64,000 bases of DNA, from NCBI RefSeq assembly GCF_904846155.1, contig NZ_CAJGZP010000001.1, positions 1,674,001 to 1,738,000 on the forward strand, given 5' to 3'. The translations under genes and the position numbers were made by a program. The notes beneath the pieces were generated by a model. That model was not told the origin of the DNA. It was given only the letters and a program-made list of their open reading frames with translations, and did not search any database. How positions within the stretch are numbered: position 1 is the stretch's first letter; each line of letters begins with the position of its first letter. The stretch comes from Psychrobacter fulvigenes (lineage in GTDB: Bacteria > Pseudomonadota > Gammaproteobacteria > Pseudomonadales > Moraxellaceae). This document shows, piece after piece, positions 26,231 to 34,870 of the stretch.

Positions 26231-27625
26231 ATGCTATCACCACAAGATCAACTCACTGAACTGGTACGCTCGCTTGAGACCCAGCAGCATGTCTTTACTA
26301 CTGATCCATTGCTTGTGACTGAAAAAATGCAGGCAGAAGACGGCAAGCCTATGCAAAAGTTGCATCGACGTGCATCACGTATAGACAGTAATGGCAATCT
26401 TGCGCGGGTGCTGGGTAAAATCGATGGCCGTATCAAAGGCATCATGGTCATCATGAGTATCGTGTGGTGCGTGTCAGGATTTTTAGGGCTATTTACTTTA
26501 TTGCAGTCCAATGTTGTTAATTTCTTTTATGTGCTGGTTTGCTTGCTAGGCTTTCATACCATTATGCTTGGCGGCTGGCTGGTCATGGCCTTGATCAATC
26601 AAGGTCGTCAGTCTCCTAGTTGGTTTGCAAACTTTGTTAGCCCAAGTTATTTGATACGAGGTAAGGACGATGTCACCAAGGCGGCAGTCGACTTATACGA
26701 GCGTCAACTGCAGCACAGCGGTATGCGTTGGTATCTAGGTCGTTTTAGCCACCAGTTATGGCTAGCTACCTTGACAGGAATGATGTTTGCCATCATCTTT
26801 TTATTAATTGTACGTCAGTATAGTTTTAGTTGGGAGTCGACGTTATTATCAGATCAAGCGCTGATTGGCTTAACCAATGTACTTGGTTGGCTACCAAGTA
26901 TGGTCGGTTTTGATGTGCCAGACAGCGCAGCTATTGTACAAAGTCGACTGGTCACAGATGCTATGCCATTATCTGTTGCACGGCAATGGGCAAGCTTGTT
27001 AATCGGCAGCTTGCTTATGTATGGTATCGTGCCCCGTGCAATAGCGTGGGCATTTTGTGCGTTGATGTTCCGCCGCAAAAAAATGCGTTTGGATATCAAA
27101 CTACCCTACTATCAAAAGATTTTGAACTTTTGGCAGCGGCAAGTAGTTGATGCTGATGACTTTAAAGAAGCACCCGCTCCGGTAGCACCAAAAGCGACTG
27201 TGAGTGCAGGCAAGAAGTTGGTTGCCTTACTTGAGTATCCTTCAGAGCAGGATAACTGGTGGCAAGTAGGAATCGACGCCCCTGATAATGACATCAATGA
27301 CATTGAAAACTTTGGCATCGTTGATGATCGTGATGATATGGATCGTCTGACTACTTATCTAGAGCAGCATCCAGTACAGGTATTATTGGGTATTCATAGT
27401 CAAGCACTGCCTGATCGCGGTACGCTGCGTAAGCTTGATCGTATTGCCAACGCCGCAAAACACGGTCTGATTGTGCAATTGTTAAATAACGAAAGCACTG
27501 ATACCGATACCATCCCGACATCTACGACAAACGCTAATGATCCAAAAAACCCTCAAGCTGTCCGTTATCAACAATGGCAAACGGCACTAGCCGCCCGAAA
27601 GATTGGCTTGATAGCTAACAGTTAG
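26231..27625 (+). CDS. DUF2868-family membrane protein
   Basis: This 464-residue inner-membrane protein resembles the DUF2868 family, which is usually encoded next to a DUF3482 GTPase, as here. A soluble N-terminal ~75 residues precede four membrane segments: IMVIMSIVWCVSGFLGLF (about 80-97), FFYVLVCLLGFHTIMLGGWL (about 102-127), LATLTGMMFAIIFLLIV (about 179-196) and LLIGSLLMYGIVPRAIAWAF (about 255-275). The C-terminal ~170 residues are soluble and end in LVQLLNNEST and a basic tail. ATG 26231 is preferred over a TTG at 26201. The molecular function is unknown. Confidence 0.8.
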   Translation: MLSPQDQLTELVRSLETQQHVFTTDPLLVTEKMQAEDGKPMQKLHRRASRIDSNGNLARVLGKIDGRIKGIMVIMSIVWCVSGFLGLFTLLQSNVVNFFYVLVCLLGFHTIMLGGWLVMALINQGRQSPSWFANFVSPSYLIRGKDDVTKAAVDLYERQLQHSGMRWYLGRFSHQLWLATLTGMMFAIIFLLIVRQYSFSWESTLLSDQALIGLTNVLGWLPSMVGFDVPDSAAIVQSRLVTDAMPLSVARQWASLLIGSLLMYGIVPRAIAWAFCALMFRRKKMRLDIKLPYYQKILNFWQRQVVDADDFKEAPAPVAPKATVSAGKKLVALLEYPSEQDNWWQVGIDAPDNDINDIENFGIVDDRDDMDRLTTYLEQHPVQVLLGIHSQALPDRGTLRKLDRIANAAKHGLIVQLLNNESTDTDTIPTSTTNANDPKNPQAVRYQQWQTALAARKIGLIANS

Positions 27626-27758
27626 CAGTGTTAGTCATCGACTACTGACTGAGTCAGTTATTACTTGATAGCTATATTCACCTTAACTGTGTTTGTTGTA
27701 AACTTGGATAGACAATTGAATAATATAGCTATTAAAATCTTCTTCTTAACTGTCTTCA

Positions 27759-27829
27759 CGTAGGCTGTGGCTTTAGCCCAGCATTTTGCTTTCGCAAAGG
27801 TTTAAGCTGGGCTAAAGCCACAGCCTACG
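27759..27829. repeat. 24-bp perfect inverted repeat (large hairpin)
   Basis: The left arm 27759-27782 (CGTAGGCTGTGGCTTTAGCC and four more bases) is perfectly complementary to the right arm 27806-27829. The 23-nt loop contains a second hairpin, TTTGC TTTC GCAAA (27785-27798). It lies between the DUF2868 and DUF3482 genes. It belongs to the same GTAGG-type palindrome group as 14444-14470 and 31879-31910. It lacks a T run, so it is better read as a mobile palindromic repeat than a terminator. Confidence 0.85.
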
Positions 27830-27883
27830 ATAACTCACACTAAGTTGAGAGTCAGCTATTAACATTAAAAATAAGATCCTAAT

Positions 27884-29584
27884 ATGAACCACGACAATAA
27901 TAATTCTAATACTCAGCCCAAAGGCCTTTTTGCAGACAAGGCCTATCCTCCAGAGCCTGATATATCACAGCCTACTGAAATTAATAAGCCTATTGATATC
28001 AATAAAGAGCAAAAGATCAGCAACTCTATCTATCCTGCTGATGAGTCTCTTTCAGCTAGTAACACGCCGCTGTCAACAATAGCACCTGAATTGTCTGAGC
28101 GCCCTACAGCCAACAAAACCACAATCGCCAGTGATGAGCCGCTAAAACTGGCGGTCGTTGGTCATACCAATACGGGTAAGACATCGATATTACGTACCCT
28201 ACTACGTGATGTCTATTTTGGAGAAGTCAAAGACGAGGCTGCCACGACCCGTCATGTAGAGAGTGCACAGCTGACAGATAACCAAACAGGCGAAGTGTTA
28301 GTGATTCTATACGATACGCCTGGCTTAGAAGACGCTTCTGGCTTGATGGATTGGCTAGAAGACAATACTGCCAGTCGCCGCGATGGGATTGAGCGTCTGC
28401 AACAGTTTTTGGCGGCAGATGTTGCTCAAGGTGATGCTTTAGATAGCAGCGAGGACTATAGTCAAGAAGCTAAGGTTATTCGTCAGCTGCTGGCAATTGA
28501 TATGGCCATTTATGTAGTAGATGCGCGTGAGCCTGTACTCGGTAAGTATAAAGACGAGTTAAGCATTTTATCGTGGGCAGCGATTCCTGTGATGCCAGTG
28601 TTTAACTTTACTGATAGCCAAGACGCCAATATTGACGAATGGCAAACCATGCTGGCACGTCGAAACTTGCATATTTCTACTCGTTTTGACTCGGTGGCTT
28701 TTGAGTTTGCAGATGAAATGCGACTTTGGCAGAGTCTTGCTACGATGCTGACTCATGCGGAAATGCTTGAACAACTGATGCAGCGCCGTACGGAGAATTG
28801 GGCACGTCTTTATGAAGAGGCAAATATCATCATCGCTGATTTTTTATTAAATGTCGCAGCCTTTGTGCATGAGATTAACGAAGACGATGACCCACTACCA
28901 GTGTTGCAGCAAATGCAAGAAGCCGTACGCCAGAGCGAGCGTAGCATGCAGCATAAGCTATTAAATCTTTATAAGTTTTATGATAATGCGGTAGCAGCGA
29001 CTCCGCTTGAGTTGCAAGCTTACCAACAAGACCCATTTGATCCTGAATTGCTCAAAAGCTATGGTATTCGTACCACTTCAGGTGCAGCCGCTGGCGCGTT
29101 ACTAGGTTTGGGTATTGATGCGGCCGCATTAGGTACTACATTAGGGTTGGGTGCAGCATTGGGCGGTATCGCAGGTGGACTGTTATCTAATACTGGTAGT
29201 ATTGCCGATAAGATAATTGGCGTAAAGCGTTTGTATATCGACCCCGCCACCTTAACCTTGCTTGCGACCCGAGCTATGGACTTACTGGTAGCCTTGCGCC
29301 ATCGTGGTCATGCTGCCACTGATGCCACGCAGCTGCTATATGCTAAAGAGCAGTATGCTAAAGAAAAAATAACAACGGATGACAGTGAGCTTGTTGATGA
29401 TGAGAGCAACCCGATTACCCCTTGGCCGACACATAAATTGCCAAGCGAGCTAAAAAAGGCTCGTGGCAAGCCGCAATGGTCATCGCTCAGTAGTGGCAAG
29501 TCAGAACAAGCCGAAAGTTTACGAATTGACGCTGCATGGTCGCTTTCAGCTAAGTTACAGTCGCATAATCTTGATCGTGAATGA
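27884..29584 (+). CDS. DUF3482-domain GTPase
   Basis: This 566-residue GTPase of the TrmE-Era-EngA-like group carries a C-terminal DUF3482 domain. After a disordered Asn/Ser/Pro-rich N-terminus (about 85 residues) comes the P-loop KLAVVGHTNTGKTSILRTLL. The G2 region follows as DEAATTRHVE, G3 is LYDTPGLEDASG, and a probable G4 is PVFNFTDSQD instead of a clear NKxD. Near residues 395-440 a Gly/Ala-rich stretch (GAAAGALLGLGIDAAALGTT and on) resembles a glycine-zipper membrane-inserting segment. With the preceding DUF2868 membrane protein it forms a conserved pair, probably acting together at the inner membrane. The process they serve is not known to me. Confidence 0.83.
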   Translation: MNHDNNNSNTQPKGLFADKAYPPEPDISQPTEINKPIDINKEQKISNSIYPADESLSASNTPLSTIAPELSERPTANKTTIASDEPLKLAVVGHTNTGKTSILRTLLRDVYFGEVKDEAATTRHVESAQLTDNQTGEVLVILYDTPGLEDASGLMDWLEDNTASRRDGIERLQQFLAADVAQGDALDSSEDYSQEAKVIRQLLAIDMAIYVVDAREPVLGKYKDELSILSWAAIPVMPVFNFTDSQDANIDEWQTMLARRNLHISTRFDSVAFEFADEMRLWQSLATMLTHAEMLEQLMQRRTENWARLYEEANIIIADFLLNVAAFVHEINEDDDPLPVLQQMQEAVRQSERSMQHKLLNLYKFYDNAVAATPLELQAYQQDPFDPELLKSYGIRTTSGAAAGALLGLGIDAAALGTTLGLGAALGGIAGGLLSNTGSIADKIIGVKRLYIDPATLTLLATRAMDLLVALRHRGHAATDATQLLYAKEQYAKEKITTDDSELVDDESNPITPWPTHKLPSELKKARGKPQWSSLSSGKSEQAESLRIDAAWSLSAKLQSHNLDRE

Positions 29585-29666
29585 TTGGTTTTTCTTAATT
29601 TTTTATTGTATTCGGTATAGTCTATACGAAAGTCCATATTAAGTTGAACTAGGCTTACGGTCAGAC

Positions 29667-30662
29667 TTAGCTTAATAACTTACTCAAAGCTTCAGTTCCG
29701 CGCACGTCTGTCTGCTGTAAATAGATTGGATATACTGGATAATCTGCAAAGCTGCTTTCAATCTCATTCATGAGCTGCTGCTGCCTATCGGCACGTTTGC
29801 GCCAAAACCCATCCGTCTGCATAGGCGTTATCAGTTGATTGACGACAATTGCTGCTGGCGTGAGCGTGGTCTCTTCTAACTGCTGTATGGCACGTTTGGT
29901 TTCGGCCAAGGGCAACACATCGGCAGTCATCACCAATACAATGGCTGTTTTCTCACGATCATGTAGCAGTGCTCCTGCCTGACGAAACAGTTGCTTGCGT
30001 TTCTCTAGTACCGATACCGCTTGCTCCCAGCGATCAGGTTTGTGTTTGGTGAAAGGATTACTAACATCAACCTTTTTCTCAGTATCTAGACTGCTTGCTA
30101 CCGAGCGCAGTTTAGCCTGCCGCCTTTGTTGTGCCAATAACCCATCTGTCCACGCTCCCATCATCTCTGGTAATACCAATAAACGTAAGGTATGTCCAGT
30201 CGGCGCCGTATCAAAAACAATGTGCTCATAGCCGGCATCTGCTGCCGCTACCAAGTGCTGACACATGGACTCGAGCATGGCGGCTTCTTGTGCCCCTGGG
30301 GCTGATTTTGATAGACGCAAATGTTCACGAATCTTGGGCATCATATCAGGATTGGCGTAGCCTTTGATGGTACGCTCAACTTGCTTGAAATGTGCGTCAA
30401 CGATGACATCAGGATTGAGCTCAAGCGCATCAAGGTAAGGGGTAATTGCCGTTTTTTCATTACTTAGTGACATATTAAGTACATCACCTAAGCTATGCGC
30501 GGGATCAGTTGAGATAATCAGAGTCTTTTTTTGCTGCGCGGCATAGCGGCTGGCAAGCGCTGCCGCTGTCGTTGTTTTGCCCACACCGCCCTTACCACCG
30601 ACAAATATAATCGGTTGAGTCGCCAGCTGCGTGACCAATGCATTTAAAGGATGTAGAGCCAT
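29667..30662 (-). CDS. ArsA/GET3-family ATPase
   Basis: This 331-residue single-domain ArsA-family ATPase has the deviant Walker A FVGGKGGVGKTTTAAALA (residues 20-37), the switch I region STDPAHSLGDVLN and the switch II region DTAPTGHTLRLLVLPEMM. Arsenite-pump ArsA proteins are usually two-domain and sit beside arsB; neither holds here. Single-domain members resemble GET3, which escorts tail-anchored membrane proteins. The gene immediately upstream in the operon (30720-30995) encodes a small protein ending in a Cys pair, a recurrent partner of this ATPase type. The client or substrate is unknown; arsenite resistance is not supported by context. Confidence 0.87.
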   Translation of the reverse strand: MALHPLNALVTQLATQPIIFVGGKGGVGKTTTAAALASRYAAQQKKTLIISTDPAHSLGDVLNMSLSNEKTAITPYLDALELNPDVIVDAHFKQVERTIKGYANPDMMPKIREHLRLSKSAPGAQEAAMLESMCQHLVAAADAGYEHIVFDTAPTGHTLRLLVLPEMMGAWTDGLLAQQRRQAKLRSVASSLDTEKKVDVSNPFTKHKPDRWEQAVSVLEKRKQLFRQAGALLHDREKTAIVLVMTADVLPLAETKRAIQQLEETTLTPAAIVVNQLITPMQTDGFWRKRADRQQQLMNEIESSFADYPVYPIYLQQTDVRGTEALSKLLS

Positions 30663-30719
30663 GATGTTTTCTCGTTTTTCTATTTATATATTCTTAATAT
30701 AACCAATAGCTTACACTAA

Positions 30720-30995
30720 CTAGCAACAGCCAATATGATCAAAGGGACATTTCTCCATCCCCATACGTGTATGCCATTCATGAAAGTTTTCCAAAAACAG
30801 CGGTTGCAGCTCCAGGGTATAAAAACTGGCGGGATTATCAATGCCGAGGCTCTCTGCAAACATCATGAGCATAAAGAGATCTTCTTCATCACGTGCTGCC
30901 CGCGCCATCGTTTGTCGATACGGAGCATGATAAAACTCATTAAGCCCTGCAAGGAACCTTTGCCATAAGGGCTGGTCGTTTTTTTTATCGTCCAT
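30720..30995 (-). CDS. Small cory-CC-star-like protein
   Basis: This 91-residue protein ends in EKCPFDHIGCC immediately before the stop. That fits what I recall as the cory-CC-star family, short proteins named for two terminal cysteines. It is mostly helical and acidic/aromatic (WQRFLAGLNEFYHAPYRQTM, then EEDLFMLMMFAESLGIDNPA). The Cys pair with CPFDH could bind a metal or pass on a thiol-reactive ligand. AAGGCAG precedes the ATG. It lies 57 bp upstream of the ArsA-type ATPase and is very likely co-transcribed with it. Confidence 0.82.
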   Translation of the reverse strand: MDDKKNDQPLWQRFLAGLNEFYHAPYRQTMARAARDEEDLFMLMMFAESLGIDNPASFYTLELQPLFLENFHEWHTRMGMEKCPFDHIGCC

Positions 30996-31025
30996 AGTTC
31001 TGCCTTAATCTTAAGAACTTATTTA

Positions 31026-31042
31026 GGGCGTGTCATCAATTA
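31026..31042. repeat. Terminal inverted repeat of the IS (left)
   Basis: 17 bp, GGGCGTGTCATCAATTA, is the exact inverse of 31845-31861. Confidence 0.93.
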
Positions 31043-31500
31043 AGCCAAACGACACAAGAAACTAAGTGAATGGCACTAAGGAAATGACTGGCTAACTTAT
31101 CATAGCGAGTGGCAATCGCACGATACTGCTTAATCTTGGCAAAGAAGTTCTCTATTAGGTGCCTCGCTTTATAAAGCTCTTTATCGAAGTCTCTTGGCTG
31201 CAGCCGATGACACTTAGATGGTATAACTGCATTACCTTGCACTGCTTTAATCGGTTCAATAACGCGGGCATCAGCATCGTAAGCTTTATCGGCAAGCCAC
31301 GTTTGGCTAATACTGACATCAAGCAATTCATCTGAGCCACACAGATCATGAGCTGCCCCACCTGTTAGATAAAAGCCAGTAGGATTGCCTAGCGCATCTG
31401 TTCGAGTATGTATTTTAGTCGTCAGTCCACCTTTGCTGCGTCCAATGGCTTGATCCCTTTTTTCCAGCACTGTGCTGGTGGGCTTTAACAATCGTGGCAT
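31036..31500 (-). CDS. IS5-family transposase, C-terminal frame (orfB)
   Basis: This frame encodes the C-terminal part of the transposase. It has DQAIGRSKGGLTTKIHTRTD, the second catalytic Asp in WLADKAYDADAR, and the catalytic Glu in ARHLIENFFAKIKQYR followed by AIATRYDKLA. The conventional part of the protein begins near LEKRDQAIGR. The segment before it is the alternative-frame reading of orfA and is probably not made separately. The frame overlaps orfA by 86 bp. Joining the two at an A6G tract (about 31460-31466) by a +1 or equivalent -2 shift would give a continuous DDE transposase. Confidence 0.88.
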   Translation of the reverse strand: MPRLLKPTSTVLEKRDQAIGRSKGGLTTKIHTRTDALGNPTGFYLTGGAAHDLCGSDELLDVSISQTWLADKAYDADARVIEPIKAVQGNAVIPSKCHRLQPRDFDKELYKARHLIENFFAKIKQYRAIATRYDKLASHFLSAIHLVSCVVWLN

Positions 31501-31789
31501 CTAGCATGGCATATTCGTCATCGGATTGTTCAGAGAGTTGATTAAAAACCTGCTCCCATACGCCTTTTTTTGACCAGCGACTAAAACGAGTATGAATCAC
31601 TCTGAAGTCGCCAAAGCGTTCAGGTAGGTCACGCCAAGGTATGCCGGTCTTGTAACGGTACAGAACCGCTTCTACGAACAAGCGGTTATCCTTTGCAGTA
31701 ACACCAACGTCACTTGGTTTACCAGGTAGAATGTCTTTAATTCTCTCCCATTGGTCATCACGTAGGGCATGTCGTCTTGTCATAGTCAT
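31415..31789 (-). CDS. IS5-family transposase, N-terminal frame (orfA)
   Basis: This 124-residue frame begins MTMTRRHALRDDQWERIKDI and contains the N-terminal DUF4096-type region with GIPWRDLPERFGDFRVIHTR. The first catalytic Asp lies in YAMLDATIVKAHQHSAGKKG. Homology to IS427-like transposases then continues in the orfB frame. ATG 31789 is the likely start; a TTG three codons upstream is possible. The diverged remnant at 3162-3263 matches the middle of this protein. Confidence 0.88.
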   Translation of the reverse strand: MTMTRRHALRDDQWERIKDILPGKPSDVGVTAKDNRLFVEAVLYRYKTGIPWRDLPERFGDFRVIHTRFSRWSKKGVWEQVFNQLSEQSDDEYAMLDATIVKAHQHSAGKKGSSHWTQQRWTDD

Positions 31790-31844
31790 TGAGCTCAAAT
31801 TCCTAAATACGATCTAAGTATAGCTTATTCTGAAATATCTATGC

Positions 31845-31861
31845 TAATTGATGACACGCCC
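31845..31861. repeat. Terminal inverted repeat of the IS (right)
   Basis: 17 bp, the exact inverse complement of 31026-31042, followed by TA. Confidence 0.93.
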
Positions 31862-31878
31862 TAGATATTACCATTAAG

Positions 31879-31910
31879 TGGTGGGTTACGCTGCGCTAAC
31901 CACACCCTAC
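31879..31910. repeat. REP-like palindrome of the GTAGGGTGTG family
   Basis: Read on the minus strand this is GTAGGGTGTGGTTAGCGCAG followed by CGTAACCCACCA. The central TAGCGCAGCGTA and the outer GGTG/CACC arms pair imperfectly. It starts with the same GTAGGGTGTG as the prpC-acnD palindrome and lies just outside the IS right end. Confidence 0.6.
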
Positions 31911-31925
31911 ACTATCTTAAAACAT

Positions 31926-31956
31926 AAAAACGCCAGCAATTGCTGCTAGCGTTTTT
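31926..31956 (-). terminator. Terminator downstream of the cstA-like gene
   Basis: AAAAACGC (31926-31933) pairs with GCGTTTTT (31949-31956), with CAGCAATTGCTG self-pairing inside. The A run becomes a U run on the minus strand, ending the cstA-like transcript. Confidence 0.85.
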
Positions 31957-32010
31957 TTCTCTAATACTATCTTGAAGATTACTGTCGTCATGAACAGCTA
32001 TACGTACACA

Positions 32011-33690
32011 TCACGCTTTATCTTTGCCTTTATGTGATGACCACTCACGGCGTAAGACAGAGAAACTCTCAAAAGTCACTAAGATTGTGGCAATCAAGAT
32101 GATGAGATCCATGATGATAAGCAACCAGTTACCATCTACGTAGAAGGTTTTTAACTGAATCAGCAAGGCAAAGATGGTCATCACTAATAAGAACGACAGT
32201 GGCGCTAAGGTATACCAAACCGTCTTGCCGTTACGCAGTAAGATAACTGTCACGATCATCAGCGTGAGCGCCGCCATTAGCTGGTTGGTCGTACCGAATA
32301 GTGGCCAGATAATCATACCGCCTGAGCCATCAATACCGCCGGCACCGAATGCTAATAGCAAACAAGTTCCCACGGCTAACAAAGTGGCAACCACACCTTT
32401 GGTCAATATTGGCAAGTTATAGAACTCTCCAAACTCTTGGAAAATATAACGTTGCAAACGCACGCCTGTATCCATTGTCGTACCAGCAAACAAAGCCGCC
32501 ATGACTGTAAGCATGGTTTGGGATAATACCATTTCTATACCAACGCCTGCGTTCAAGATAGCAGCACCGCCATCAATAAAGGCACCGATAGAGCCGTCAC
32601 CAAACTTTTGATAGACTGCTTGCCAATCCCCAAGAGTAGCAAAGCCTGCAGTGGCAGCCAAAATAGCCCCTAGCGCCAACATCCCTTCACCAAGCGCTCC
32701 GAAATATCCAACAAATCGCGCATCTTCTTCTTTGTCAATTTGCTTGGACGTTGTACCCGTTGCCACCAGACCGTGGAAACCTGAGATAGCCCCGCAAGCA
32801 ATGGTGACAAAGAGCAGCGGCATGATTGATGGTGTACCTATCGGTAAATCAGTATTAATGGCTGGCGCGACAATATCGGGTGTTGAGATAAAGATGGCAG
32901 CATACAGTAGAATCAAACCAACGAATAACTGCAGTCCATTGATATAGTCACGTGGTTGCAATAGCATCCATACTGGTAGTAGCGATGCAATTGCAGCATA
33001 GGTGAATAGAATGATGATCCAAATAGCGTTGTCTGGTAAACCAAAAAGAGTCTCAGGTAACACGACTGGGAACATAGGCCCAAAATAAATCAATCCGTAT
33101 AATGCCGTTACCCCAATGATAGAAACCCATACTAGGCTCATGTTATAGCGATAAATACATTGACCAATGATAAAGGCAACAATCAACGCACCCCACACTG
33201 GCAGTACCGCTGATGGGGTTTTAATCAGCATATTGGCGATGGCGACACCGAATACGGCGTTGACCATGAGTAATAATAAAAATATAACCACCATCATGAG
33301 GCTGCGGACGCGGGTACCCATCACTGTGCCCGCAATAGAGCCAATGGATTGACCACGATTACGCATACTTGCCCAAATGGCTGACATATCATGGACCCCT
33401 GCCATGAATATCGTACCAAAGACTACCCAGAGTACCGCTGGTACCCACCCCCAAATAACAGCAATGGCTGGACCGATAATGGGAGCCGCACCAGCGACAG
33501 AGGTAAAGTGATGCCCCCAGAGGACATATTTATTGGTGGGTATATAGTCCACACCGTCTTTCATGGTATGGGCTGGAGTGGGGCGACTATTATCTAATGC
33601 CAAAATCTTAGTCGCAATGAACTTCGAGTAAAAAAAGTAGCCGCAGAGCATAGCGGCAATCCCAAGTAATAATACAATGGCACTATTCAT
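32011..33690 (-). CDS. CstA/BtsT-family transporter (carbon starvation protein A family)
   Basis: This 559-residue polytopic inner-membrane protein has about 15 helices. It begins MNSAIVLLLGIAAMLCGYFF, with the start fixed by AAGGAGAG ahead of ATG 33690. Family landmarks are GVDYIPTNKYVLWGHHFTSV, then AGAAPIIGPAIAVIWGWVPA, and SGFHGLVATGTTSKQI. It is shorter than E. coli CstA or BtsT (about 700 residues), lacking part of the C-terminus. CstA and BtsT import pyruvate and CstA is also linked to peptide uptake, so the substrate here is uncertain. It is monocistronic with its own terminator. Confidence 0.9.
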   Translation of the reverse strand: MNSAIVLLLGIAAMLCGYFFYSKFIATKILALDNSRPTPAHTMKDGVDYIPTNKYVLWGHHFTSVAGAAPIIGPAIAVIWGWVPAVLWVVFGTIFMAGVHDMSAIWASMRNRGQSIGSIAGTVMGTRVRSLMMVVIFLLLLMVNAVFGVAIANMLIKTPSAVLPVWGALIVAFIIGQCIYRYNMSLVWVSIIGVTALYGLIYFGPMFPVVLPETLFGLPDNAIWIIILFTYAAIASLLPVWMLLQPRDYINGLQLFVGLILLYAAIFISTPDIVAPAINTDLPIGTPSIMPLLFVTIACGAISGFHGLVATGTTSKQIDKEEDARFVGYFGALGEGMLALGAILAATAGFATLGDWQAVYQKFGDGSIGAFIDGGAAILNAGVGIEMVLSQTMLTVMAALFAGTTMDTGVRLQRYIFQEFGEFYNLPILTKGVVATLLAVGTCLLLAFGAGGIDGSGGMIIWPLFGTTNQLMAALTLMIVTVILLRNGKTVWYTLAPLSFLLVMTIFALLIQLKTFYVDGNWLLIIMDLIILIATILVTFESFSVLRREWSSHKGKDKA

Positions 33691-34189
33691 CTTATCTCTC
33701 CTTAGACAAGTGGCGACGGACAATCCATCTCATTTTATACTTTTATATTTATCCTTACTTCATATTAGTGCGAGCATAAAGTAAGTACTTAACAATCATC
33801 ATTTCACTGTGCTTATAATCATTCATAACGGTTATTAAATGTACTACTTTCCGTTAAAGGTAAACGTTTGTTAATTTGAACCTCGAGTCAATTGTAGCTT
33901 ATCCCTTATAATATGTAACCTTTATTATCTATAAAGAATGAATGCTGTAACAAAGCCATCGCTATAAAAAATACAAGCTTAGAATCTGCTGAACATTCAA
34001 ATATTGGGCTTATATCTTTTTGATACAAAACACAACCCCCTAAGCACTTAAGTAAGGCTACGTTTTAACATTTTTTGTGGTGACTATTTGGTTATAATAA
34101 GGCCACATCTAACACGTCACCATTAACACGTGCTCGTAACTTGAATACTAAACCACAGTTAATAGATTTTAATGAATTAAAGGGCTGGC
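33691..34189. promoter_or_regulatory. Long divergent intergenic region
   Basis: This 499-bp AT-rich region lies between the minus-strand cstA-like gene and the plus-strand gene at 34190. Both promoters should lie here. AAAGGG precedes the ATG at 34190. I found no convincing CRP-type palindrome, RNA gene or repeat. Confidence 0.35.
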
Positions 34190-34870
34190 ATGACATACTA
34201 TTTTGGATTTATACCCTCAGACAAATTAAACCAGATGATTGATGAAGCTGAGCATGTCATCACATCAAATGCACAAACGGAGTATTATCCGTATCGTAAC
34301 GAGCTTACCCAACAAATTGCTCGCGAACTGATTGATAATTTACTTGTCGGCCTGATTGACGTCATTCCAAACTCTGAACGTCAAGCCGCTATGAAAAAAA
34401 TTGTCGGTACCATAGAGCGCACTACAGAAACGCTGTTAAATGTACTACTTGGTAAAGACGAAAACGAAGATATTCTACCCAGTTTTAATTTTTTGAAAGA
34501 TCAGACAATGTTTATAGATAATGATGGCATACGCCGCGTAGGCTATGAGTTGTCTGAGGAGTCAGCACAGACTATTATCAAAGGCTTTGAAGCTGTCAAA
34601 CTTGAAGTGGTCGATAAGCCGGCTTTTGAAAAGGCACTGGAAACCATCAACGAAGACTCTCTTACCCACTTTCTTACCCGATTCACTGAAACTCTAAAAC
34701 TGGGTATGATCAAACGTAAATCGATTCCAGTAGCAAAAGCCGCTATTGATAAAGGATTGAGTATGGCGCTGAATAAGCTACTGCCGCAGCTACCCGATGC
34801 TGGGCTCAAGCGTTTGGCACGTTTTTATCAGCCATTTTTTGTTGAGATAGCAGACGAATCAACCAACTAA
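34190..34870 (+). CDS. Hypothetical protein
   Basis: This 226-residue protein is not recognised. It has no signal peptide or membrane segment and looks mostly alpha-helical and soluble. Features include a Tyr-rich start (MTYYFGFIPSDKLNQMIDEA), IARELIDNLLVGLIDVIPNS with a Glu-Arg-rich helix after it, and a basic KLGMIKRKSIPVAKAAIDKG near the C-terminus. A good ribosome binding site and even codon usage support a real gene. It lies 108 bp upstream of the purine phosphoribosyltransferase gene in the same direction, which may be coincidental. Confidence 0.75.
   Translation: MTYYFGFIPSDKLNQMIDEAEHVITSNAQTEYYPYRNELTQQIARELIDNLLVGLIDVIPNSERQAAMKKIVGTIERTTETLLNVLLGKDENEDILPSFNFLKDQTMFIDNDGIRRVGYELSEESAQTIIKGFEAVKLEVVDKPAFEKALETINEDSLTHFLTRFTETLKLGMIKRKSIPVAKAAIDKGLSMALNKLLPQLPDAGLKRLARFYQPFFVEIADESTN

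Larger units (their letters stand above)
31026..31861 (-). mobile_element. Complete IS5-family (IS427-group-like) insertion sequence, 836 bp
   Basis: The element has 17-bp perfect terminal inverted repeats (GGGCGTGTCATCAATTA at 31026-31042 and its complement at 31845-31861). It is flanked by a TA dinucleotide on both sides (31024-31025 and 31862-31863), consistent with a 2-bp target duplication. Two overlapping minus-strand frames encode the DDE transposase. Intact ends and catalytic residues suggest recent insertion. It sits between the ArsA/CC-protein operon and the cstA-like gene. Confidence 0.93.

Noticed and set aside
29667..30662. Arsenite-efflux ATPase ArsA
   Set aside because: Single ATPase domain and no arsB, arsD or arsR nearby; called only as an ArsA/GET3-family ATPase.
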